12,691 nt of DNA from an uncultured Verrucomicrobiota bacterium (GTDB lineage: Bacteria > Verrucomicrobiota > Kiritimatiellia > RFP12 > UBA1067): positions 1 through 12,691 of the forward strand of contig CAMPAF010000045.1 in assembly GCA_946631535.1 (NCBI GenBank), written 5' to 3'. Position numbers and translations under genes: made by a program. Below, one piece after another: positions 1-6,268 of the stretch (position 1 is its first letter; the number at the start of each line of letters is the position of its first letter). Under the pieces are notes generated by a model. It worked only from the letters and a program-made list of their open reading frames with translations, was not told the DNA's origin and searched no databases.

Positions 1-829
1 AGAAGTAGTCCTCGCGCGAGAGGTGGATGCCGGCCTGGCAGTAGCGCGCCACGCCACGCGGGGCGGCGAACTTCTCGTCCTGCGCCTTGTAGGCGGCCTG
101 GCATGCGGCATCCGTATCTGGCTGGGGATAGGAATGCACGTTCATGGTGAGCGTGATCTCCGAATCGGACACCCCCGTTCCCTTTGCGCCGATGCCGGCG
201 CCGGGCACGCTCACGCGCGCGGGGAACGGCCCCCGTCCTGCGGGCATGTTGAGCCAGCCCCACACGCGCCGCCCGCCGTGCGAAGCGAAGCTGATGCGGT
301 AGTACGTGTGGCGCGCCGTGCTCTTGGCGTCAATCTTCTCCAGTTGGACGTCCTCCGGCACCGTCTCGTCCAGCTTCCGCACGGCGTCGGACCAGAACGC
401 ATCGAAGTCCGCGGGATTCTCCGCGCCAGGACGGATATTCTCGGGCTCGTAGGCGACGCCCCAGTGGAAGGTGCCTTGCCCGGCCGTCTTCGGCAACGTG
501 AACGCCTTCTCGTCCGCACCAATGGAGAGGCGCATGAAGCCGGGCGTGTCCTTCACGGCAGCGACCGTGAACGGATTGCCCTGCGCGAGATCCACCTCGC
601 TCTCGGCAAGGACCTTCTCGCCGAAGTTGTCGAGCTTCGCCTTGAAGCGTCCCTCGGAGAGCTTCTTGCCGTCCTTGCTGGTGACGGTTATCGTGAACGA
701 CGCCTTCTCGCCGCAGCGGTAGAGGCAGTCGGCATGGTCGGTCTCGACCTTGAACTCAACAGGAACGGCCGCCCACGCCGCGAATGCGGCAACCGCGACA
801 AGGACGGAACCAATGCTCTTCTTTCTCAT
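1..829 (-). CDS. Acetyl xylan esterase / CE7-type (AXE1) exported esterase, C-terminus cut by window edge
   Basis: The first 276 residues are readable from an ATG at 829 and the frame is still open at position 1, so the C-terminal catalytic part is missing. Residues 1-21 form a signal peptide (MRKK, then an Ala/Val-rich core). Residues about 22-115 look like a beta-sandwich domain. From about 140 the text resembles the acetyl xylan esterase AXE1 family: DFDAFW (141-146), VWGWLNMP (189-196), PFPARVSVPGAG (201-212), MNVHSY (229-234) and SREDYF (271-276). The Ser nucleophile and the rest of the triad lie outside the window, so activity cannot be judged. The family removes acetyl groups from xylan-type sugars. 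The gene starts 22 bases after the kinase fusion stops. It has no Shine-Dalgarno sequence, but a TATAAT box sits six bases before the ATG. The call rests on motif recall; another alpha/beta hydrolase of this layout remains possible. Confidence 0.75.
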   Translation of the reverse strand, partial: MRKKSIGSVLVAVAAFAAWAAVPVEFKVETDHADCLYRCGEKASFTITVTSKDGKKLSEGRFKAKLDNFGEKVLAESEVDLAQGNPFTVAAVKDTPGFMRLSIGADEKAFTLPKTAGQGTFHWGVAYEPENIRPGAENPADFDAFWSDAVRKLDETVPEDVQLEKIDAKSTARHTYYRISFASHGGRRVWGWLNMPAGRGPFPARVSVPGAGIGAKGTGVSDSEITLTMNVHSYPQPDTDAACQAAYKAQDEKFAAPRGVARYCQAGIHLSREDYF

Positions 830-844
830 GGCGGCATTATACCA
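830..844 (-). promoter_or_regulatory. Extended -10 promoter directly before the esterase ATG (likely leaderless)
   Basis: On the minus strand the sequence reads TGG-TATAAT-GCCGCC-ATG. TATAAT (836-841) is a perfect -10 box and the TG at 843-844 makes it an extended -10. The A of the start codon is seven bases downstream, where transcription normally starts, so the mRNA would begin at or near the AUG. No good -35 hexamer is seen at 16-18 bp, which an extended -10 can tolerate. No Shine-Dalgarno sequence is present. Confidence 0.55.
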
Positions 845-851
845 TAAACGC

Positions 852-3119
852 CTAGTAACGGACACCGGATCCGGCGGACGGGACACAGACGAAGGCCGCG
901 GGCGGCAAGCCGTTCCTGGCATAGTATTCGCGCCCAAGTAGCGCCAGCACAGATTCGGCCTTCGACTTCTCGACAAGCGCGACTACGCACCCGCCAAGGC
1001 CGGCCCCAACGAGTTGCGCGCCATAGACTCCCGGCGCGCTGTCGAGCAGGTCGCACAAGCCGTCGATCTTCGGCGTCGAGCAGGCGTATGCGCCGTGCCA
1101 GGATGCCGGCGAGCCGTCGGCCGACGGCACCCGCGCAGAACGACCGACCGGCCAAACCACGCGGTCGCCGTCATGGGAAGTCTTCATCATCTCGCCGAGC
1201 GCGACATAGTCTCCAGCCGCCAGCGTTTCCATGAACTGCGCGCTGCGCGCGATCTCGGACACGCCGTACTCCGCCACGTCGCGCAGCCTGTATGCGCCGG
1301 GATCCGCGTGCGTCGCGAAGATGCCTTCCAGAAACTCCACGCTTTCCGGCAGCATCTGCCGCAGGTCGGCGCGCGTAGCCTCTTCCGGGAGAGTGTCCAG
1401 CATGTGGCGGAGTTCCGAAACGGGCTCCACCTCGGCAAGATCGCGGAAAACGGATAGCCGCCGGTCCGGGAAGTTCTTCTTGATCAGCAGGAACGCGAAC
1501 TCGTATGCAGCGACCTGCCCGTTGAACTTGTCGCGACTTCCCTCGGACTTCTTCGACGTTTCCATTGAGTTCGCCACCACTACGGCGCACGATTCCGGGA
1601 ATCGCGCAGCCTTCACGATCGAGAACGGCTTGAAGTCGAGGTGCGTCACGCATCCAAGACAGCTGCACTTCATCGCCGCATGGTCGCCCGGTCCGCCTCG
1701 CGATCCCACGAACCACTCGCCCTCGCCGCACAGCTCCACGAACTCGCGCGTCGTCAGGTTCAGGCTGTTCAGGGCCGTCAGCGCCTCGGCCACCGCAACC
1801 ACTATCGAAGAGGATGATGAAAGCCCGGCGGCGACTGGTATGTTTCCGTACACCATGATGTCCATGCCCTGCAGCGGAAGGTCGGTCGCCATCCGGAAGC
1901 GCAGCACGGCGCTCTTGATGTAGTTCGACCAGTCTCCGCGGCTCCTTGCAAGCGCCTCCTTCGTCGAAGGAAGATCAAGATACTCCAGCCACGGCATCTT
2001 TTCTTCCCCCGACAAGGCCGGCGCGAGCTCTGCCTCCACAGAGAAAGAGCCGGACGGATAGCATGCCGCACAGTTCGCGTAATGGATCTCGTCGTCGTCG
2101 CGCGGCGAGGCGACGACAAGCGTGTCGTAGGCCACGGCCATCACGTTCACGCCGCCGCCGCGATGCTCGATGTGCCGCCCCATCAGGTTGACGCGCCCCG
2201 GCGCGCGCGCCAGCACGACGGGCCGATCTCCGTACGTGCCGATGAAAGCCTGAAGGAGCGAGATGGTACGCGTGTCCGGCGAATCCGCCAGCAATGCGGA
2301 TGCGGGGCGCAGGAACTTGCGCGCGATCTTCCGAAGCTCCGGCCTTGTGGAATAGGTCAGCATGTCGTCCGGGTCTGTCACGCGATATACGCCAAGCTCC
2401 TGCTTGGCGGCGAAGCGCTCGATCGTGTCCGTGAGGTATATCTCGCCCTGCGCGTTGTCCGCGCCCACGGTGGCGAGCTCGCGCGCAAGCGCGCGCGAAT
2501 CGAAACAGTAGAACGCCGTGTTCACGTCTGGCGCGGAAAGGGCCTCGTCTCCCGCGAACTGGCGCCCCGCCAGCTCAATTGGCGTTCCCGTGCGTTGCGC
2601 GCGCAATGCATCTGCATGCTCGATGATGCCGAGCGGCTTGCCGTCGGCGAACATCACGTGCCCGCCGTTTGGATGCTCCTCGCGCGGCTGCACTCCGCAG
2701 ACGGCGGCATGGCCCGTCTGCTCGGAGAGCATCTCGGCCACGATGCGCGTAGAGACGATCTTGTCGCCCATCGACACGATCACCGGCCCCGCGAACCCGA
2801 TGTCCTCGAGCACGCGCAATCCGCACCCGGTCGCGTGCCCTGTCCCCTTCTGCTCCATCTGGTATGCGTACACCACGCCACGCTCGCCGTCCAGCGCGGC
2901 CATCACGCTCTCGGCGCGATGGCCTACGACGATCACGAAATGCCTCACTCCGCCGGCGCGCATGTTCGCCACGATCCGCCGGATCACCGGCACGCCGGCG
3001 CAGTCGAAGCATACCTTGTTCTTCGAGTCGTCCCCCATGCGCGTCCCCTTGCCTGCGCAGAGGATGATAGCTGCTGCGCCGTCCAACTTGGTTCTGGATT
3101 CTTCAGCGTGTCCCTTCAT
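852..3119 (-). CDS. Bifunctional GlmU-like nucleotidyltransferase fused to galactokinase-family (GHMP) sugar kinase
   Basis: This 755-residue protein has two enzymes in series. Residues about 14-260 are a GlmU-like nucleotidyltransferase: LCAGKGTRMG (20-29), QKGTGHATG (90-98), GDK (118-120, Asp119 in the metal-binding place), VNTAFYCFD (199-207) and NAQGEIYLTD (222-231). There is no left-handed beta-helix acetyltransferase domain. Residues about 298-755 are a galactokinase-type GHMP kinase: RAPGRVNLMGRHIEHRGG (305-322), ATP loop PVAAGLSSSSS (428-438), GGPGDH (475-480, probable catalytic Asp479), SHDGDR (648-653), STPKID (681-686) and GAGLGGCV (706-713). The inferred job is to phosphorylate a free sugar at C1 and then make the UDP-sugar in the cytoplasm, as Fkp does for fucose. 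The galactokinase sugar-binding text GEHTDY reads GRHIEH, so the substrate is probably not plain galactose. AAAGGA at 3126-3131, six bases before ATG, fixes the start; it lies 15 bases after the radical SAM gene. Confidence 0.85.
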   Translation of the reverse strand: MKGHAEESRTKLDGAAAIILCAGKGTRMGDDSKNKVCFDCAGVPVIRRIVANMRAGGVRHFVIVVGHRAESVMAALDGERGVVYAYQMEQKGTGHATGCGLRVLEDIGFAGPVIVSMGDKIVSTRIVAEMLSEQTGHAAVCGVQPREEHPNGGHVMFADGKPLGIIEHADALRAQRTGTPIELAGRQFAGDEALSAPDVNTAFYCFDSRALARELATVGADNAQGEIYLTDTIERFAAKQELGVYRVTDPDDMLTYSTRPELRKIARKFLRPASALLADSPDTRTISLLQAFIGTYGDRPVVLARAPGRVNLMGRHIEHRGGGVNVMAVAYDTLVVASPRDDDEIHYANCAACYPSGSFSVEAELAPALSGEEKMPWLEYLDLPSTKEALARSRGDWSNYIKSAVLRFRMATDLPLQGMDIMVYGNIPVAAGLSSSSSIVVAVAEALTALNSLNLTTREFVELCGEGEWFVGSRGGPGDHAAMKCSCLGCVTHLDFKPFSIVKAARFPESCAVVVANSMETSKKSEGSRDKFNGQVAAYEFAFLLIKKNFPDRRLSVFRDLAEVEPVSELRHMLDTLPEEATRADLRQMLPESVEFLEGIFATHADPGAYRLRDVAEYGVSEIARSAQFMETLAAGDYVALGEMMKTSHDGDRVVWPVGRSARVPSADGSPASWHGAYACSTPKIDGLCDLLDSAPGVYGAQLVGAGLGGCVVALVEKSKAESVLALLGREYYARNGLPPAAFVCVPSAGSGVRY

Positions 3120-3134
3120 GGGAAATCCTTTCGG

Positions 3135-4280
3135 TCACGAGTCCTTCACTTCTTCGTCAGTCAGGTAACAAGTGGGGTCCTCGCCCCACATGTCGCCAGT
3201 GACGGCTTCGCCGCGCGCGCGGAAGTTGCCGCCGCAGAGGCCGAGCCAGCGGCAGGTGCGGCATCGGCCCTTGACGTGTTCCTTCTTGTGGCGCAGCAAG
3301 TCTAGCAGCGAGCCGGGCGGCGGATTACCCCATATCTCGGAGAACGGCCTCTCCAGCACGTTGCCGACTGGACGGTTGCGCCAGAACTGGTCGGGATAGA
3401 CAGTGCCGTCCCACGAGATGCACCCGATGCCCTCGCCAGACGAATTGCCGCCGTTTAGCGTAAGCAGCTCTAGCGCCTTCTCGGCGTTCGGATGCCCTTC
3501 CGCCGCCATCTTCAGGTAGAGGGCAATCCCGTCGCACGGGTTGTCCACCGTCAGCACCTCCACGGGGAAGCCGGCATCGAAGCAGGCCTTAGTCTCGGCG
3601 ATGATCGTCTCGAGCGCGGCGCGCGCCTCGTCGTGGCTCAGGTCCGTGGCGGCAATCTCCCTGCCGCGGCCGGTGTATACGAGGTGGTAGAGGCAGATGC
3701 GCGGCACGCGTTCGGCGCGCATGAGGTCGAAGATGGCGGGGATGGCGCGCACGTTGTCGCGCGTCATCGTCACGCGCAAGCCCACCTTGACGTCGCGGTC
3801 GCGCAGGCGCCGGATGGCGTCCAGCGCCAGATGATAGGCGCCTAGCCGACGGCGGAACGCGTCGTGGATGGCCTCCGTGCCGTCGATGGAGATTCCCACG
3901 TACGCGACGCCGAGGTCGCGTATCCAGTCGGCGCAGGCGTCGTCTATCAGCGTGCCGTTCGTGGAGAACGTGACGCGCAGTCCGCGCGCCTTCGCGTGGG
4001 CGGCGAGCGCGCGGATGTCTGGACGCGCGAACGGCTCGCCGCCCGAGAACAGCAGCACGGGCACGCCGAAGTCCGCCAGGTCGTCGATGACGGCGATCGC
4101 CTGGCCGGTGCCCATGACCTTCTGCTCGCCGGCGGTGGCCGCGTAGCAGTGGGAGCAGGAGAGGTTGCAGGCGGGCGTGCAGTTCCACACCACCACGGGC
4201 CGCCGGTGCGCGCCAGCGCGGTAGCGAAGCCTGTCGGACGCCTCGACGGTGCCGCAGTAGAGCTTTGAGATGCCTACCAT
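3135..4280 (-). CDS. ahbC: Radical SAM/SPASM protein of the AhbC/NirJ heme-biosynthesis type
   Basis: This 381-residue protein carries the radical SAM cluster motif at C38, C42 and C45 (CNLSCSHC), the SAM-binding GGEP (80-83), and a SPASM-like C-terminus with Cys at 287, 340, 343, 349 and 371. The N-terminus VGISKLYCGTVEASD, the GCISWDGTVYPDQFW stretch (286-300) and the CGGN...GD.W..DP.CYLTDEE ending closely match my recall of 12,18-didecarboxysiroheme deacetylase (AhbC) and its relative NirJ. In the siroheme-dependent heme pathway AhbC removes two acetate side chains to give Fe-coproporphyrin III. No other ahb or nir gene is in the window; the neighbours are sugar genes, so a related peptide- or cofactor-modifying role is possible. 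The family N-terminus fixes the start at 4280. It has no clear ribosome binding site and starts six bases after the upstream stop, so translation is probably coupled. The gene symbol is tentative. Confidence 0.75.
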   Translation of the reverse strand: MVGISKLYCGTVEASDRLRYRAGAHRRPVVVWNCTPACNLSCSHCYAATAGEQKVMGTGQAIAVIDDLADFGVPVLLFSGGEPFARPDIRALAAHAKARGLRVTFSTNGTLIDDACADWIRDLGVAYVGISIDGTEAIHDAFRRRLGAYHLALDAIRRLRDRDVKVGLRVTMTRDNVRAIPAIFDLMRAERVPRICLYHLVYTGRGREIAATDLSHDEARAALETIIAETKACFDAGFPVEVLTVDNPCDGIALYLKMAAEGHPNAEKALELLTLNGGNSSGEGIGCISWDGTVYPDQFWRNRPVGNVLERPFSEIWGNPPPGSLLDLLRHKKEHVKGRCRTCRWLGLCGGNFRARGEAVTGDMWGEDPTCYLTDEEVKDS

Positions 4281-4286
4281 GATGCG

Positions 4287-5423
4287 TCAGTTCGGCAGCG
4301 GATAGTGCTTGTCCATCGCCGCCGCGAAGAGGTCGATGCCCTCGAGGGTCTTGGTGATGCGCTTCTTCTTCGGCTCGTCGGGGATCGTGCGGTTCCACGG
4401 GGCGGTGTAGATGCCCTTGAGACGCTTCGGGTCGAGGCGGGCCTTGCAGAACGAGACGAGCGCCTCCGCCGCCTCGTCGCGCGACCAGTTGGACGTGCAG
4501 GGCAGGAGGTCGTAGCCGGCGTCGTTGAGCGCGACGAACGACGCGGCGAGGTTGCGCTGGACCTCCCAGGTGCCGTTCTTCTTCTCGTAGGATGCGTCCC
4601 ACGCGAGGTTCTTCTCGCTGAAGTTCGTGCCGTAGTACCACGGAGAAAGCAGCACATCCTTCGGCATGCGGGCGAGGAACGCCTCGCGCCCGTCGCAGAT
4701 CTTGTCGGACCACATCACGGCGCGCGACCCGTTGCGCTCAACCTGTTTGATGGTGTAGAGGAGGTCGTGCCACCAGAGCTCGCCCTGGCGGAAGGTGGCG
4801 TGGAAGAGGTTCTTGCCGGCCACCGGTACCTCCTCGTCGAAGCCCAGGTGGAAGAGCGCGGGCTTGTCGAAGATCGCGCACACGTCTGCGATGACGTCCG
4901 CGACCACCTTGTAGTAGGTCTTCGTGGAGACCATGCGGTGGTAGTCCTTGAGCCACGAGTCGTGGCATGTGGAGAAGTTGAGCTTGGGCATGGGCTCCAT
5001 CCCGAGCGAGCGGATGCGCGCAAGCTCGGCGCGCGTCTTCTCCACGCTCCACGTGCCCGCCACGGCGAGCTCCGGGTGGCTGGGATAGGCGATGCCCTCG
5101 CCGAGGTCGATGAACACGAGGTTCATCTTCTTCTCCGCCATGCGGTCTATGGACTTGCGCCACAGGTCGTCGCGGCACTGTAGATAGCTGTGGTACGGCG
5201 TCGGCGATCCGGCGGGCCCCACGGGGTTGGGACGCGTCTTCTCCTCCTCGGCGCTCTTCGCGAGGTCGTCAGGTCCCGCAGGGTAGTCGCCCCACATGTT
5301 GGAGCCGAGGTGGAGGAGCGCTCCGCGGTAGAACGGTGCCGGACGGGTCTCCGCGCGTCCGGCGAGCAACCCCCCGGCGGCAACGGCCGCCGAGCAGATA
5401 AATTCTCTACGTGTCGTATTCAT
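4287..5423 (-). CDS. Tat-exported GH20-like (beta-hexosaminidase-like) TIM-barrel protein
   Basis: From ATG at 5423 the protein is 378 residues. The N-terminus MNTTRREF plus an Ala/Gly-rich stretch is a twin-arginine signal (Arg5, Arg6), probably cleaved near residue 24. The motif HLGFDEE (192-198) resembles the HxGxDE acid/base signature of family 20 glycosidases, with the Asp-Glu pair at 196-197. VMWSDK (236-241) sits where a later barrel Trp-Asp/Glu motif occurs. A family 20 enzyme would release N-acetylhexosamines from glycan ends, outside the inner membrane. At 378 residues it lacks the accessory N-terminal domain of classical enzymes, so it may be a diverged or non-catalytic relative. 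I chose 5423 over the GTG- or ATG-type starts farther upstream because the Tat motif begins there and a -10 box lies just ahead. It heads the unit with the radical SAM and kinase fusion genes. The glycosidase label is moderate; the Tat export call is firm. Confidence 0.65.
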   Translation of the reverse strand: MNTTRREFICSAAVAAGGLLAGRAETRPAPFYRGALLHLGSNMWGDYPAGPDDLAKSAEEEKTRPNPVGPAGSPTPYHSYLQCRDDLWRKSIDRMAEKKMNLVFIDLGEGIAYPSHPELAVAGTWSVEKTRAELARIRSLGMEPMPKLNFSTCHDSWLKDYHRMVSTKTYYKVVADVIADVCAIFDKPALFHLGFDEEVPVAGKNLFHATFRQGELWWHDLLYTIKQVERNGSRAVMWSDKICDGREAFLARMPKDVLLSPWYYGTNFSEKNLAWDASYEKKNGTWEVQRNLAASFVALNDAGYDLLPCTSNWSRDEAAEALVSFCKARLDPKRLKGIYTAPWNRTIPDEPKKKRITKTLEGIDLFAAAMDKHYPLPN

Positions 5424-5460
5424 GTGCGGCATTATCGCACAAACGGCGGCGGGATGCAAA
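5424..5460 (-). promoter_or_regulatory. Extended -10 promoter directly before the GH20-like gene (likely leaderless)
   Basis: The minus strand reads TGC-GATAAT-GCCGCAC-ATG. GATAAT (5431-5436) matches the -10 consensus at five of six bases, and TG at 5438-5439 gives an extended -10. A weak -35 (TTTGCA, 5455-5460, spacing 18) is possible. The start codon A falls eight bases after the box, and no Shine-Dalgarno sequence is present. Ten bases (ATAATGCCGC) are identical to the site before the esterase gene. Confidence 0.5.
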
Positions 5461-5463
5461 CGG

Positions 5464-5500
5464 AAAATTCCCGCTGGAACACTGCTAGCGGTTCCAGCGG
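5464..5500 (-). terminator. Rho-independent terminator at the end of smpB
   Basis: A perfect 10-bp inverted repeat (CCGCTGGAAC at 5471-5480 and GTTCCAGCGG at 5491-5500) encloses a 10-base loop. On the minus strand it is followed by GAATTTT (T run 5464-5467). The 5' arm overlaps the last smpB codons (Arg-Trp-Asn) and the TAG stop lies in the loop. It separates the secDF-rpoZ-smpB unit from the GH20-like promoter just downstream. The T run is short, so termination could be partial. Confidence 0.75.
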
Positions 5501-5949
5501 TCGAGGTCGCGGTCGATGGACTTCTTCTTCAGCGCCTCGCGCTTGTCGTGCTGCGCCTTGCCGCGGCACACGCCCAGCTCCAGCTTGATACGCCCCCTGT
5601 TCAGGTAGAGACGCAGGGGAATGAGCGTAAGTCCCTTCGCCTCCGTCTTCATCTTCAGCTCGGCGATCTCCTTGCGGTGGACCAATAGCTTGCGGTTGCG
5701 CAACGGCGTGTGGTTGAATCGGTTGCCGAACTCGTAGACGGGGATGTGCATCTGCACCACCTGCAGCTCGCCCCCAAGCACGGCTCCATACGAGCCGGCA
5801 AGCGACGCGCCGCCCGCACGCACGGCCTTCACCTCGGTGCCAGTCAGAGCAATTCCGCACTCGATCTTCTCGAGTACGGAATAGTCATGCCACGCTCGCC
5901 TGTTGACGGCCAGGTCGCCTGAAGCTGGCTTCTTCTTCTTTTCGGCCAT
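5485..5949 (-). CDS. smpB: SsrA (tmRNA)-binding protein SmpB
   Basis: This 154-residue protein is of usual SmpB length. SmpB binds tmRNA and brings it to stalled ribosomes for trans-translation. Family marks are visible: a Lys-rich start, AVNRRAWHDYSVLEKIECGIALTGTEVK split over residues 14-41 (the family core ends in GTEVK), EFGNRFNHTPLRNRKLL (73-89), and the tail HDKREALKKK (134-143) with basic residues following, as needed for decoding-site insertion. GAAAGG at 5958-5963 stands eight bases before the ATG. It follows the omega-like gene by 27 bases and shares its transcript. The tmRNA gene ssrA, often close by, is not seen in this window. The last codons double as one arm of the terminator. 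Confidence 0.97.
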   Translation of the reverse strand: MAEKKKKPASGDLAVNRRAWHDYSVLEKIECGIALTGTEVKAVRAGGASLAGSYGAVLGGELQVVQMHIPVYEFGNRFNHTPLRNRKLLVHRKEIAELKMKTEAKGLTLIPLRLYLNRGRIKLELGVCRGKAQHDKREALKKKSIDRDLDRWNR

Positions 5950-5976
5950 AACGAGCGCCTTTCACGGCGCGCCGCG

Positions 5977-6252
5977 TCAATCCGCGAAGATCGACTTCAT
6001 CGCGGCATGGCGGCGCCAACGCGTCTTCGCCTCCTCGGCACGGTCGATGGCGTCGAAGTCAACTTCGGAGATCAGCTTGCCTTCCGCGACCTCGCGAAGG
6101 GCCGTGTCCACCTTGTCCTCGTCGGACGAGATCGGGCGGACAAGCGGCTTCTCGCCGGCGATCAGCTGCTTTTCGCGCTTGGAGATGAGGTTCACCAGCA
6201 CGGGGATGGACGAGACGCGCTCGTGGGCTTTCTTGAGCAGTTCGATATTCAT
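5977..6252 (-). CDS. rpoZ: DNA-directed RNA polymerase omega subunit-like protein
   Basis: This 91-residue protein has the length of the omega subunit, which helps beta-prime fold and join RNA polymerase. The conserved core is present: VLVNLISKREKQL (18-30) corresponds to the family stretch with Arg-Ala-Arg/Lys-Gln, and ALREVAEGKL (51-60) matches the family ALREIxEGKI helix. The C-terminal 30 residues are charged and variable, as usual. The ATG at 6252 has AAAGGA at 6259-6264 with a six-base gap. It lies 16 bases after the secDF stop and 27 bases before smpB, so all three are probably cotranscribed. The N-terminal part is diverged from textbook omega, so the symbol is slightly less certain than the family. 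Confidence 0.85.
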   Translation of the reverse strand: MNIELLKKAHERVSSIPVLVNLISKREKQLIAGEKPLVRPISSDEDKVDTALREVAEGKLISEVDFDAIDRAEEAKTRWRRHAAMKSIFAD

Positions 6253-6268
6253 GGCTTTTCCTTTCCCA

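Noticed and set aside
2082..3305. 407-codon plus-strand frame opposite the kinase fusion
   Set aside because: Composition is Arg/Ala/His-rich, it crosses the gene boundary at 3119-3135, and the minus strand carries clear family motifs.
3589..4713. 374-codon minus-strand frame across the radical SAM and GH20-like genes
   Set aside because: It is an Arg-rich shift-frame reading spanning two genes with recognised proteins in another frame.
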